Origin: CAVXFL01 sp963761015
Lineage (GTDB): Bacteria > Pseudomonadota > Alphaproteobacteria > Acetobacterales > Acetobacteraceae
Length of the DNA stretch: 64,000 bases
Reading direction: 5' to 3'
Assembly (NCBI GenBank): GCA_963761015.1
Contig: CAVXFL010000016.1
Span: 372,001-436,000, forward strand
Both the position numbers and the translations under genes were made by a program. The notes under the pieces are model-generated. The model saw only the letters and a list, made by a program, of their open reading frames with translations. It searched no databases and was not told where the DNA came from. Numbering within the stretch: position 1 is the stretch's first letter; each line of letters opens with the position of its first letter. Positions 8,463 to 21,113 of this stretch are shown here, in pieces.

Positions 8463-8756
8463 ATGCCCGAAACCATCTCGGCGCGTGACGCCAACCATCA
8501 CTTCTCCCGGCTGCTGCGGGACGTGGAGTCGGGCAAGGAGTTCGTCATCACACGCAACGGCACGCCGGTCGCGCGCCTCGTGCCCGAGCGGACGCAGGAG
8601 GGCTATCGCCAACTCACGCCGGCGCAGGAGGAAGCGCTCGCGCGGAGCATCGCGCGGCTCCGGCGCGGCTGGCCGCTTGGCATCGAGCATCTCGACCGTA
8701 ACGAACTGTATGACGAGGTGCTGGAACTGCGGGGCAAGAAGCCGGAACCCGAATAG
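8463..8756 (+). CDS. Phd/YefM-family antitoxin
   Basis: This 97-residue protein begins MPETISARDANHHFSRLLRD and continues VESGKEFVITRNGTPVARL, the usual N-terminal DNA-binding fold of Phd/YefM antitoxins (small beta-alpha dimer that binds its own promoter). The C-terminal half is charged and probably wraps the toxin. A strong AGGAG ribosome binding site and a palindrome precede it. The PIN toxin gene begins 6 bp after its stop, so the two form one operon. Confidence 0.88.
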   Translation: MPETISARDANHHFSRLLRDVESGKEFVITRNGTPVARLVPERTQEGYRQLTPAQEEALARSIARLRRGWPLGIEHLDRNELYDEVLELRGKKPEPE

Positions 8757-8762
8757 ACTGCC

Positions 8763-9221
8763 GTGACGCCAATTCGGTTCACTTTGGACACGAACGTGCT
8801 GGTCTACACGGCCGATACCCGCGATCCCGCGCGCCACGCATCCGCGCTCGACATCATGACCCGGGCGGCCCGACGCGACTGTGTTCTGACGCCGCAAGCA
8901 TTGGCGGAATTCTTCCATGCGGTCACGCGCAAGCGGCTGGCCCCACGCGCGGATGCGGCGGACCAGGTGCGCGACTGGATCGACCTATTTACGATCACGC
9001 CAGGGGCCAACTCGGCTGCGCTGCTTGTCGCCGTGGAGGCCGCGACCGCTGCGCGGTTCCAGTTCTATGATGCGCTGCTCCTGGCTGCGGCTCGCGCAGC
9101 CGGGTGCCGGGCAGTTCTTTCCGAGGACATGGGGAGCGGCGCGGAACTGGACGGCCTGCGTGTCGTGCCAGCCTTCGACCGGCGAGGCGGCATCAGCCGC
9201 GAGGCGCTCAGCCTGCTCTGA
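8763..9221 (+). CDS. PIN-domain toxin, VapC-like
   Basis: This 152-residue PIN-domain ribonuclease starts at GTG, 6 bp after the antitoxin. The acidic metal-binding residues are present: Asp9 in FTLDTNVLVY, Glu49 in ALAEFFHAV, Asp103 in FQFYDALLLAAA and Asp122 in AVLSEDM. VapC toxins cut tRNA or rRNA and are neutralised by the partner encoded upstream. All four residues are intact, so it is probably active. It converges on the panE-like gene with only about 20 bp between the stops. Confidence 0.9.
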   Translation: MTPIRFTLDTNVLVYTADTRDPARHASALDIMTRAARRDCVLTPQALAEFFHAVTRKRLAPRADAADQVRDWIDLFTITPGANSAALLVAVEAATAARFQFYDALLLAAARAAGCRAVLSEDMGSGAELDGLRVVPAFDRRGGISREALSLL

Positions 9222-9240
9222 AACAGAGCCGACGCGCTAT

Positions 9241-10218
9241 TTACCGGTAGCATCCCGCCTGGCGGGCGCGCGCGCGAACCAGCGCCAGCACCGCCTCGCA
9301 GATCGGCATTTGCTTCCCGACCACCGCGCCCAACTCGACCACCGCGCCGAGCAGGGCGTCGATCTCCATCGGCCGCCCACGCTCCAGATCCTGCAGCATC
9401 GAGGTCTTGTGCTCGCCCACCTCCGCCGCCCCGGCGATGCGCTGGTCCACGGCGATGGCGAACCGCACGCCAAGTGCCTCGGCGATCGCCTGCGCCTCGA
9501 CCATCATCGCCCGCGCAACCGCGCGCAGATCGGGCTGGCCGGTCAGGCGGTCGAGGGTCGCGAGCGTGAGCGCGGAGAGCGGGTTGAACGCCAGGTTGCC
9601 CCAGAGCTTCACCCAGATCTCGTCGCGAATGCGCGGGCGCACGGGGGCCTTCAGCCCGGCGCCGATCAGCAGCCGCGACAGCCGCTCGGCGCGCTCGCTG
9701 CGCGTCCCGTCCGGCTCGCCGAGGCTGAAGCGGTCGCCGTAGGTGTGCTCGATGACGCCGGGCTCGATCACTTCCGCCGCCGGATAGACAACCGCGCCGA
9801 TCACCTGCCGCGGCGGCAGCGTCTCCCAGAGCACGCCGCCCGGGTCCACGCTCTGCACCCGCCGGTCGCGCCACGGACCATCCAGGCCATAAAAATACCA
9901 GTACGGCACGCCGTTGACCGCCGTGACCAGTGCCGTCTCCTGCCCAATCAGGTGCGCGATCTGACCGGCCGCGCCGGGCAGCGAGTGCGCCTTCAGGGTG
10001 ATCAGCACGTAATCGGCGATGCCGGCCTCGGCGGGATCACCCACACAGCGCGGATGCACGGTCACGCGCTCGCCCCGGCTGATCAGCGTGACCCCGCGCG
10101 ACTGCATGGCGGCGAGATGCGGTCCGCGGGCGATGAAGGTGACGTCCGCGCCGGCCTGCGCGAGCTTGACTCCGACGAAGCCACCGATCGCGCCCGCGCC
10201 GAAGACCGCGACCTTCAT
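9241..10218 (-). CDS. panE: Ketopantoate reductase family oxidoreductase
   Basis: This 325-residue NADPH-dependent 2-dehydropantoate 2-reductase family protein has the Rossmann motif MKVAVFGAGAIGGFVGVKLA at the N-terminus. The family lysine/asparagine region appears in EIWVKLWGNLAFNPLSAL and the C-terminal conserved helix in GRPMEIDALLGAVVELG. PanE makes pantoate for CoA synthesis, but many paralogues act on other 2-oxo acids. The ATG overlaps the stop of the upstream acyl-CoA ligase gene (ATGA), so this copy probably serves the same pathway rather than being the sole pantothenate enzyme. Confidence 0.82.
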   Translation of the reverse strand: MKVAVFGAGAIGGFVGVKLAQAGADVTFIARGPHLAAMQSRGVTLISRGERVTVHPRCVGDPAEAGIADYVLITLKAHSLPGAAGQIAHLIGQETALVTAVNGVPYWYFYGLDGPWRDRRVQSVDPGGVLWETLPPRQVIGAVVYPAAEVIEPGVIEHTYGDRFSLGEPDGTRSERAERLSRLLIGAGLKAPVRPRIRDEIWVKLWGNLAFNPLSALTLATLDRLTGQPDLRAVARAMMVEAQAIAEALGVRFAIAVDQRIAGAAEVGEHKTSMLQDLERGRPMEIDALLGAVVELGAVVGKQMPICEAVLALVRARARQAGCYR

Positions 10219-11753
10219 TCGCCCAGGCCGAGCCGCGCCGCCAGGCCGATGCGCTGCAGCTTGCCGGTCGCGCCCTTCGGGATTTCCGGCAAAAACAGGA
10301 TCTTGCGCGGCACCTTGAAGTTGGCGAGCTTCTCGGCGCAGAAATCCTTCAATTCCTGTTCGGTAACGGCTGCACCTTCGCGCAGCACCGCGGCCGCCGC
10401 GACCTCCTCGCCGAGCTTCGCGTGCGGCATGGCGAAGGTTACGACCTGCGCCACCGCCGGATGGTCCATGAGCACCACGTCCACCTCCAGCGGGCTCACC
10501 TTCTCGCCGCCGCGGTTGATGATCTCCTTGAGCCGCCCGCTGAGCCGCAGATAGCCGGCCTCGTCCAGGTAGCCTTCGTCGCCGGTGCGGAACCAGCCGT
10601 TGGTGAAGGCCTTGGCGTTCGCTTCGGGGTTGTTCTCATAGCCTTCGGTCACGTTGCGGCCCCGAATCACCACCTCGCCCGCCTCCATTTCCGGCAGCAA
10701 ACGGCCGTCCTCGGCCATGATCGCGACTTCCGGGCCGGCGGCGATGCCGACCGAGCCGGGAAGGCGCAGCTTGGGCGGCAGCGGGTTCGAGGTCATCTGA
10801 TGCGCCGCCTCGGTCATGCCGTAGGATTCGATCACCGGCGCGCCGAACGTGGCCTCCAGCGCCTCCATCACCTGCGGCGGCAGCGACGACGAGGAGGAGC
10901 GGACAAGCCGCAGCCGGCCGCCCTTGATGGTCGCCTCGTTGCGCGGCGCCAGAGCGAGGATCGCCTGGTGCATGGTCGGCACCGCCGTGTACCAAGTCGG
11001 CTTGGCCTCCGTGAACCAGGCAAAGAAGCGGAACGCGTTGAAGCCCGGCGTGCAGAACACCGACGCGCCGGCCGCGATGCTGGAGAGCACCGCCGCCATC
11101 AGTCCGTGGATATGGAACAGCGGCATGATATTGAGACACACATCCGCCGGCGTCAGCGCCAGGGTCTGGCCGATGTGGTGCGCGGTCGCGGTGATGTTGG
11201 CATGGCTGAGCGGAACGATTTTCGGCCGCGACGTGGTGCCCGAGGTATGCAGCACCAGCGCGATGTCGTCGGGCCCGGCGAAACCCTCGCGCACCTGATC
11301 GGCGAAGCTGCTCGCTACCTCGATTTCCGCTCGCAGGCTGAACGCGCCGGCCGGGGCATCGTCGGGCGTGAACAAATCCAGCACCGGAATGCCGAGCGCG
11401 GCGGCGACCTCGCGCGCCGGGCTGTCCATGCCTTGCTTGATGACCAAGGCCTTCGCGCGCAGGTCGCTCAGGTAGAACTCGAACTCGTCGCGCCGATACG
11501 CCGGGTTGAGCGGCGCTGTCGTCGCGCCGCTCGCGATGGCGAGAAAGCTGGTCGCTGCCTCCGGTCCGTTCGGCAGCAAGATGCCGAGCCGGTCGCCGCG
11601 GCCGATGCCGATCCGGTTGAGATCGCCCACGGTCTGCACCACCAGGTCGCGCAGTCCGCCATGTGTGAGGGCGCGCCGGCCGGGCGCGCCGATCGCGGCC
11701 CGATCGGTATCTCCCCGCGCGAGTAGCTGCCAGACATGATCGAACGGATACAA
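10215..11753 (-). CDS. AMP-dependent acyl-CoA ligase, oxalate-CoA ligase-like
   Basis: This 512-residue ANL-superfamily enzyme activates a carboxylic acid as an acyl-adenylate and transfers it to CoA. The P-loop LHTSGTTSRPKIVPLSH lies near residue 170. MPLFHIHGLMAAVLSSIAAG and PTWYTAVPTMHQAIL resemble the oxalyl-CoA synthetase (AAE3/Pcs60) subgroup. ESYGMTEAAHQM (motif A5), the GWFRTGDEGYLDEAGY hinge region and the C-terminal KVPRKILFLPEIPKGATGK with the catalytic lysine are all intact. It is translationally coupled to the panE-like gene and transcribed divergently from the benzoate cluster. The substrate is not certain. Confidence 0.82.
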   Translation of the reverse strand: MYPFDHVWQLLARGDTDRAAIGAPGRRALTHGGLRDLVVQTVGDLNRIGIGRGDRLGILLPNGPEAATSFLAIASGATTAPLNPAYRRDEFEFYLSDLRAKALVIKQGMDSPAREVAAALGIPVLDLFTPDDAPAGAFSLRAEIEVASSFADQVREGFAGPDDIALVLHTSGTTSRPKIVPLSHANITATAHHIGQTLALTPADVCLNIMPLFHIHGLMAAVLSSIAAGASVFCTPGFNAFRFFAWFTEAKPTWYTAVPTMHQAILALAPRNEATIKGGRLRLVRSSSSSLPPQVMEALEATFGAPVIESYGMTEAAHQMTSNPLPPKLRLPGSVGIAAGPEVAIMAEDGRLLPEMEAGEVVIRGRNVTEGYENNPEANAKAFTNGWFRTGDEGYLDEAGYLRLSGRLKEIINRGGEKVSPLEVDVVLMDHPAVAQVVTFAMPHAKLGEEVAAAAVLREGAAVTEQELKDFCAEKLANFKVPRKILFLPEIPKGATGKLQRIGLAARLGLGE

Positions 11754-12041
11754 GGACGCGGCTCCTTCGTGCGAGCGGAAGGCGCCTTCCTTACCGGTAG
11801 CGGGCCGCGCTGTCAGCAGCGGCAGCCATTCGCGGGAAGCACCGCTTCCTCTGCGGCGGGCGAAGAGCCGACTTGCCGCTGACGCAGGGCGCGTCTAAGA
11901 AATGCCAACTCGATGACGATCTGGCACGCGGAGCATCCGTGTTAACGAGGCCAGCAATCGAGCGGGAGGGCATTTGAGGATCCAGTACGGGCCGGCACGC
12001 ACATTCGATTCGATCCCCAGCTCCTGCGGCGGCGCGGGCTG
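11754..12041. other. Divergent intergenic region
   Basis: This stretch of 288 bp separates the leftward acyl-CoA ligase from the rightward liv/box cluster, so promoters for both must lie here. It contains no convincing gene. Short GC-rich inverted repeats are present, but no regulator motif I can name. No Shine-Dalgarno of note precedes the livG ATG at 12042. Confidence 0.45.
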
Positions 12042-12876
12042 ATGGGCGCTGCTGTCGTTGCGACCGTCGCGCCCGCGCCCGCCAGCACCGCGCAGACCGG
12101 TGATGCGGCAGCGGTGCCGCTGCTCGCCATCCGCGATGTGGTGGTGCGGTTCGGCGGGGTGGTCGCGCTGGGCGGCGTGTCCTTCGACGTGGGGCAGCGG
12201 CAGATCTGCGGCCTGATCGGCCCCAACGGATCGGGCAAGACCACGCTGTTCAACTGCATCAGCGGCATCTACCGCTTCGGCGCCGGCGACATCCGCCTGA
12301 GCGGCACGTCCTTGGCCGGGCTCGCCCGCCACCGCATCGTGGAACTGGGCATCGGCCGGACCTTCCAGAACCTCGCATTGTTCCGCAGCATGACGGTGCG
12401 CGAGAACGTGCTGGTGGGTGCGCACCATCTCGGCCGGTCCGGCTTCCTGGCCAATTCCCTGCGCCTGCCGGCGGTGCGGCGCGAGGAAGCGCTCGCCGAA
12501 CGCAAGCTGAACACGCTGCTCGACCTGCTCGACCTGGCGCCGCTGGCGGAGAAACATGTCGCCAGTCTGCCGTTCCCGGTGCAGAAGCGCGTCGAACTTG
12601 CCCGCGCGCTGATCGGCGATCCCAAGCTGCTGCTGCTCGACGAACCGGCCGGCGGCCTCAATCACACCGAGGTCGACGAGTTGGCGCAGTTGCTGCACGA
12701 CATTCGCGCCCGGTTCGATTTGAGCATCCTGCTGGTCGAGCATCACATGAACTTGGTGATGCGCATATCCGACAAGGTAGTGGCGCTGGAATTCGGCATG
12801 AAGATCGCCGACGGCACACCGGACGACGTGCGCAACGAGCCGGAAGTCATCCGGGCCTATCTGGGTGAGGCGGATA

Positions 12877-12893
<17 letters not shown>
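12042..12893 (+). CDS. livG: ABC transporter ATP-binding protein LivG
   Basis: This 283-residue ATPase of a branched-chain-amino-acid-type (HAAT) importer has Walker A GLIGPNGSGKTT near residue 65. The signature helix is degenerate (LPFPVQKRVELARAL), as often in LivG. Walker B with the D-loop reads LLLLDEPAGGL, followed by the H-loop ILLVEHHMNLV. About 25 residues precede the domain; a shorter start at an internal GTG is possible. It is the first gene of livG-livF-livH-livM-binding protein, directly upstream of benzoate-CoA ligase. The importer therefore probably takes up benzoate or a related aromatic acid, by genomic context only. Confidence 0.93.
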
Positions 12894-13587
<694 letters not shown>

Positions 13588-13611
13588 TGGATGTTCTGGT
13601 CTCAAAATAGA

Positions 13612-13663
13612 CACTCCCTTCTCCACCCCACCCGGAACGGCGAGGGGACGGGGGAGGGTCGGG
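13612..13663. repeat. Degenerate palindromic repeat, copy 1
   Basis: This is a GC-rich, imperfectly palindromic tract of the CTCCC...ACCCC...GGGGA...GGAGGGT type just after the livF stop. It is a diverged relative of the two clearer copies at 19321-19397 and 24571-24649, and the weakest of the three. It may act as an intercistronic hairpin between livF and livH. Confidence 0.45.
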
Positions 13664-13700
13664 CCGCCGCGCCAGCGAGCGGTTCCCAGGAGCTCGGCGC

Positions 13701-14573
13701 ATGAACGGCCTGCTGCACCAACTCCTGTCCGGCATCGCCACCGGCAGCATCTACGCGAGCGTCGCGCTGGCGCTGGTGATGATCTATCAGGCGACGAATT
13801 ACATCAACTTCGCGCAGGGCGAGATGGCGACGTTCTCGACCTATATCGCGCTCACCCTGCTCGGCGCCGGGTTTTCGTACTGGGTGGCATTCGTCGCCGC
13901 CGTGGTGATTTCCTTCGGCATCGGGGTCGCCATCGAGCGTGTGCTGATACGGCCGATGGCGAACGCGCCGGTGCTGGCGGTGGTCGGCATCTTCATCGGC
14001 CTGCTGCTCGTGTTCAACAGCCTGTCCGGCTGGATCTTCGGTTATACGATCAAGAGCTTTCCGAGCCCGTTCCAGAGCGGCGGGCCGCTGCTCGGCGGCT
14101 ATATCTCGCCGCATGAATTGGGCGCGACCGGGGTTACCCTCGTCACGTTGCTGCTCGTGTATCTGTTCTTCGGCTACACGAAGCTCGGCTTGGCGATGCG
14201 CGCCACCGCCTGCAATCCGGTGTCGAGCCGGTTGGTCGGTATCCGCGTCGGCTGGATGCTGGCGCTGGGCTGGGGGCTGGCGGCGGCGCTGGGTGCGGTC
14301 GCGGGGATCATGGTCGCGCCGATCGTGTTCCTCGATCCGAACATGATGGCGGGCATCCTGCTCTACGCCTTCGCGGGCGCGCTGCTCGGCGGCATCGACA
14401 ACCCCTTGGGCGCGGTGCTCGGGGGATTCGCCGTCGGCGTCATCGAGAACATCGGGGGCGCCTACGTGGTCGGCACCGAACTGAAACTGACGCTCGCGCT
14501 GGTGATCATCGTCGCGGTCCTGCTGCTGAAGCCGAGCGGCCTGCTCGGCAAAACCGTGGTCAGCCGGGTTTAG
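13701..14573 (+). CDS. livH: ABC transporter permease LivH
   Basis: This 290-residue inner-membrane permease has about eight hydrophobic helices. Typical LivH motifs are GIATGSIYASVALALVMIYQ, NYINFAQGEMATFSTYIA near residue 35, and the C-terminal AGALLGGIDNPLGAVLGGF followed by LLLKPSGLLGK. It pairs with LivM to form the translocation pore. It sits between livF and livM in the benzoate cluster; the spacing from livF (113 bp) is filled by a palindromic repeat. Confidence 0.94.
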   Translation: MNGLLHQLLSGIATGSIYASVALALVMIYQATNYINFAQGEMATFSTYIALTLLGAGFSYWVAFVAAVVISFGIGVAIERVLIRPMANAPVLAVVGIFIGLLLVFNSLSGWIFGYTIKSFPSPFQSGGPLLGGYISPHELGATGVTLVTLLLVYLFFGYTKLGLAMRATACNPVSSRLVGIRVGWMLALGWGLAAALGAVAGIMVAPIVFLDPNMMAGILLYAFAGALLGGIDNPLGAVLGGFAVGVIENIGGAYVVGTELKLTLALVIIVAVLLLKPSGLLGKTVVSRV

Positions 14574-14583
14574 GGGCGGGGAT

Positions 14584-15624
14584 ATGAACAGCGAAATCTC
14601 CGAGGCGGCCGGCCTGCCGATCGCGACGCGGCCCGATGCGCGCCTGGTGCGATCGGGATTGGTGGCGGCGGGCCTGGCCGCGGCGGTCGCGCTCGCTTTC
14701 GTGCTCAGCAACTACCACCTGTTCCAGCTCACGATGGTGGTGGTCTACGCCATCGCCGTGCTCGGGCTGAACCTCGTCACCGGCTACAACGGCCAGATTT
14801 CGCTCGGTCACGGCGCGTTCTACGCGGTCGGCGCGTATGTCAGCGCCATCCTGATGTCGAACTACGGCGTGCCGTATTGGGCGACATTGCTGCCGTCGGC
14901 CGTCGTCTGCGGCATGGTCGGCTTTGCCGTCGGCCTGCCCGCGTTGCGGCTGGAGGGACACTATCTGGCGCTGACGACCTTCGCGCTCGCCGTCGCCATT
15001 CCGCAGATCCTGAAAGTCCACGCGCTGGAGGATTGGACCGGCGGCGTGCAGGGCATCGTCATCAGCAAGCCGGACCCGCCGTTCGGGTTGCCGCTCAGCC
15101 CCGATCAGTGGCTGTATTTGTTCACGCTGGCCGTCGCGGTGGCGCTGTTCGCGGGCGGGTGGAACCTGGTGCGAGGACGCATCGGCCGCGCGATGATGGC
15201 GATCCGCGACCACTCGCTCGCGGCCGAGGCGATGGGGATTCACCTGGCCCAGTTCAAGACGCGAACCTTCGCGGTCAGCGCCATGTTCGCCGGCGTCGCC
15301 GGGTCGCTCGGCGCCATCGCGGTGCAGTTCGTGGCGCCCGACAGCTTCACCTTCATTCTGTCGATCACGCTGTTCGTCGGCCTGGTGGCGGGCGGTGTCG
15401 CGTCGATTTCCGGCGCGGTGTTCGGGGCGCTGTTCATCGTTTTCGTGCCGAACTGGGCCGGCGATTTGTCGCGCGGCGCGCCCGGCGCGATTTACGGCGG
15501 AATCCTGATCGCCTGCCTGTACCTGATGCCTCTCGGGATAGCCGGGCTGGCAAGGGCGATCATCGCGCGCGCGCGGCGGCAGGGGCATGGCGCTGGCCGG
15601 GCAAGGCCAGCCCTAGGCGCATAG
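14584..15624 (+). CDS. livM: ABC transporter permease LivM
   Basis: This 346-residue permease begins 10 bp after livH. LivM motifs present are VTGYNGQISLGHGAFYAVGA (about 62-82), LEGHYLALTTFALAVAIPQI, the cytoplasmic loop IGRAMMAIRDHSLAAEAMGI and the terminal region with ARARRQG. The long N-terminal tail of about 30 residues before the first helix is common. It works with LivH, LivG, LivF and the downstream binding protein. Confidence 0.94.
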   Translation: MNSEISEAAGLPIATRPDARLVRSGLVAAGLAAAVALAFVLSNYHLFQLTMVVVYAIAVLGLNLVTGYNGQISLGHGAFYAVGAYVSAILMSNYGVPYWATLLPSAVVCGMVGFAVGLPALRLEGHYLALTTFALAVAIPQILKVHALEDWTGGVQGIVISKPDPPFGLPLSPDQWLYLFTLAVAVALFAGGWNLVRGRIGRAMMAIRDHSLAAEAMGIHLAQFKTRTFAVSAMFAGVAGSLGAIAVQFVAPDSFTFILSITLFVGLVAGGVASISGAVFGALFIVFVPNWAGDLSRGAPGAIYGGILIACLYLMPLGIAGLARAIIARARRQGHGAGRARPALGA

Positions 15625-15671
15625 GCAACAGCGACGGCCGGCACGGCGCGCGGGGAACGGGAGGACACGGC

Positions 15672-16886
15672 ATGTTGCGCAGAGCGTTTCTGGCGGGTGG
15701 CGCCACCCTCGCCGCGGGAGTGGGCTCCGGCGCTCGGGCGATGGCCAACCCGACGCCCGGTGTCACCGCGACCACGATCAAGATCGGCAACACCATGCCG
15801 TACAGCGGGCCGCTGTCGAGCTATGCCGTGATCGGACGGGCGGAAGCGGCGTTCTTCAAGATGGTCAACGACAAGGGCGGGATCGCCGGCCGCAAGATCG
15901 ACTTCATCTCGCTCGACGACAGCTACAGCCCGCCGCGCACGGTCGAGCAGATTCGCAAGCTGGTCGAGGAGGACGAGGTCGCGTTCATCTTCAACAGCCT
16001 CGGCACGCCGACCAACACCGCGATCGAGCGATACCTGAACCAGAAAAAGGTGCCGCAACTGTTCGTCGCCACCGGCGCCGACAAATGGGGCAATTACAAG
16101 CAGTTTCCCTGGACGATCGGATTTCAGCCGAGCTACCGCATCGAGGCGCAGATTTACGCCAAGTACATTCTCGCCAGCAAGCCGAACGCGAAGATCGGGT
16201 TTCTCTATCAGAACGACGATTTCGGCAAGGATTACGTGCTCGGCGTGCAGGATGCGCTGGGCGACAAGTTTTCCCGCATGGTGATCAGTTCCGTCAGCTA
16301 CGAGCCGACCGATCCCACCGTCGACTCGCAGATCGTGTCGCTGCAATCGGCCGGGGTCGACACGGTGATCGCCGCGACCGCGCCGAAATTCGCCGCGCAG
16401 GCCATCCGCAAGGTTTACGAGATCGGCTGGAAGCCGCTGATCGTCCTGACCAACGTGTCGATTTCGGTGGCCGCGGTGATCCGCCCGGCCGGCGCCGATA
16501 GGGCGGTCGGCATCATTTCGTCCGAGTGGGGCAAGGACCCGACCGACCCGGCGTGGAAGAATGATCCGGGCATGAACGAGTGGCGGGCGTTCATGGCCAA
16601 ATACCTGCCGGGCGCCGACCTCGCGGATGTGGGCTACACCTACGGCTACGGCGTGTCGCTGACGCTCATGCGGGTGTTGAAGCAGTGCAACGGCGACTTG
16701 TCGCGCGCGAACGTCATGCGGCAGGCGACCAACCTGCACGACGTGGAACTGCCGACCCTGCTTCCCGGGATGCTGATCAACACCAGCCCGACCAACTACC
16801 ACCCGATCCGGCAGATGCAGCTCGCGCGCTGGAACGGCAAGACGTGGCAGCGCTTCGGCGAGCTGATCGAGGGCGCCGGGGCCTGA
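15672..16886 (+). CDS. ABC transporter substrate-binding protein, HAAT family
   Basis: This 404-residue periplasmic receptor of the Leu/Ile/Val-binding type has its ATG at 15672 preceded by GGGAGGACACGGC. The leader MLRRAFLAGGATLAAG with a twin arginine followed by Phe-Leu looks like a Tat signal peptide, cleaved after ARA or AMA. The mature domain shows IKIGNTMPYSGPLSSYAVIG, FFKMVNDKGGIAGRKIDFIS and VDTVIAATAPKFAAQAIRK. Similar binding proteins next to aromatic-acid CoA ligases bind benzoate-type ligands; the ligand here is inferred, not shown. Confidence 0.9.
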   Translation: MLRRAFLAGGATLAAGVGSGARAMANPTPGVTATTIKIGNTMPYSGPLSSYAVIGRAEAAFFKMVNDKGGIAGRKIDFISLDDSYSPPRTVEQIRKLVEEDEVAFIFNSLGTPTNTAIERYLNQKKVPQLFVATGADKWGNYKQFPWTIGFQPSYRIEAQIYAKYILASKPNAKIGFLYQNDDFGKDYVLGVQDALGDKFSRMVISSVSYEPTDPTVDSQIVSLQSAGVDTVIAATAPKFAAQAIRKVYEIGWKPLIVLTNVSISVAAVIRPAGADRAVGIISSEWGKDPTDPAWKNDPGMNEWRAFMAKYLPGADLADVGYTYGYGVSLTLMRVLKQCNGDLSRANVMRQATNLHDVELPTLLPGMLINTSPTNYHPIRQMQLARWNGKTWQRFGELIEGAGA

Positions 16887-16908
16887 TCGGCCCGGGCGAA
16901 GGCGAGCG

Positions 16909-18468
<1,560 letters not shown>

Positions 18469-18523
18469 GGCACTGTCATTGGAAGGAGCGCAGCGATGCA
18501 ATGGCCGTGGCTCCAACGCGCCG

Positions 18524-19431
18524 ATGAACAGGTCCAGGTCGTTCCGAATCGCGATCGACGGGCACACGCTGGAAGCCGCGTGGTGGGCGTCGCCCTCCGA
18601 TGCGGTGCCCTCGATCGTGCTGCTGCACGAGGGGCTCGGCTGCGTCGCGATGTGGCGTGATTTCCCGCAAACCTTGGCGGACGCGACCGGGCTGGGCGTC
18701 TTCGCCTATTCGCGGATCGGCTACGGTCGGTCGGATCCGGCGGTGTTGCCGCGTCCGCTTTCCTATATGCACGATCAGGCGCGATCGCTCGGGCGCGTGC
18801 TGGACGCGGCCGGGATAGCGGATTGCGTGCTGCTCGGCCATTCGGATGGCGCGTCGATCGCGGCCGTGTATGCAGGCACGGCGCGGGATGGCCGCGTGCG
18901 CGGACTGATCCTGATCGCGCCGCATTTCTTCGTCGAGGATGTCACGATCGCCGGCATCGCGGCGGCACGCGCGGCCTATCGGACCACGAACCTGCGCGCG
19001 CGCCTCGCGCGCTATCACGCCGATCCCGACAACGCCTTTCTCGGCTGGAACGGCGCCTGGCTCGATCCCGCGTTTCGCGACTGGCGCATCGACGACGTGC
19101 TTCCGCATATCGAGGTGCCCGTGCTCATCCTGCAAGGTGCCGACGACGAATATGGCACCGCCGAGCAACTGCGTATCGCCGAGCGCGCATGCCGCTGCGA
19201 GGTGCGGACCGCGCTCATCGCGGGCGCCGCGCACGCGCCGCATCTGACCGCACCGGATCGGGTCTTGCGTTGGGTTGCACCGTTCATCGTTCGGCTCTGT
19301 CGATCTTCGGCAAGGGGCCGTCACCCCGACCCTCTCCCAAAGCGAGAGGGAGCGCTCTACTCGCTCTCTCCCGCGTCGGGGCAGCGGGCCGGGGTGAGGG
19401 GGTACGAAACCGACTTGGATTCACGCGTCAA

Positions 19432-19435
<4 letters not shown>
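18524..19435 (+). CDS. Alpha/beta hydrolase in the box operon
   Basis: This 303-residue serine hydrolase starts at the ATG at 18524 (MNRSRSFRIAID). It has the oxyanion region LLHEGLGCVAMWRDFP, nucleophile elbow LLGHSDGAS (Ser in GHSDG), an acid in LILQGADDEYGT and the histidine in AGAAHAPHLT. Its end overlaps the boxC start by 4 bp (ATGA). About the last 45 residues come from a palindromic repeat running through the frame, so the native domain ends near residue 260. In other box clusters a hydrolase of this kind is thought to act on thioesters or lactones, but the substrate is not known. Confidence 0.85.
19321..19397. repeat. Palindromic dispersed repeat, copy 2
   Basis: This is a 77-bp imperfect palindrome starting TCACCCCGACCCTCTCCC and ending GGGCCGGGGTGA, with an internal GAGAGGGAGCGCTC arm. 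It forms the C-terminal coding end of the hydrolase gene and stops 34 bp before the boxC ATG. It belongs to the common CTCACCCCNACCCTCTCCC class of bacterial intergenic palindromes and can fold into a strong RNA hairpin. Confidence 0.7.
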
Positions 19436-21087
<1,652 letters not shown>

Positions 21088-21113
21088 TGGACCGTCGGAG
21101 TGGAGGCTCGAGG

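Noticed and set aside
9238..11800. TTACCGGTAGC occurring near 9240 and near 11792
   Set aside because: Short (11 bp), one copy lies in the panE coding end, and no inverted or flanking structure supports an element.
14560..15588. Minus-strand frame opposite livM
   Set aside because: Antisense shadow with Arg/Gln-rich low-complexity sequence; livM motifs are on the plus strand.
18496..18523. ATG at 18496 with a good GGAAGGAG upstream, out of frame with the alpha/beta hydrolase
   Set aside because: The frame it opens gives an arginine-rich shadow; the hydrolase motifs are in the frame from 18524. It may help translation by coupling, but nothing more can be said.
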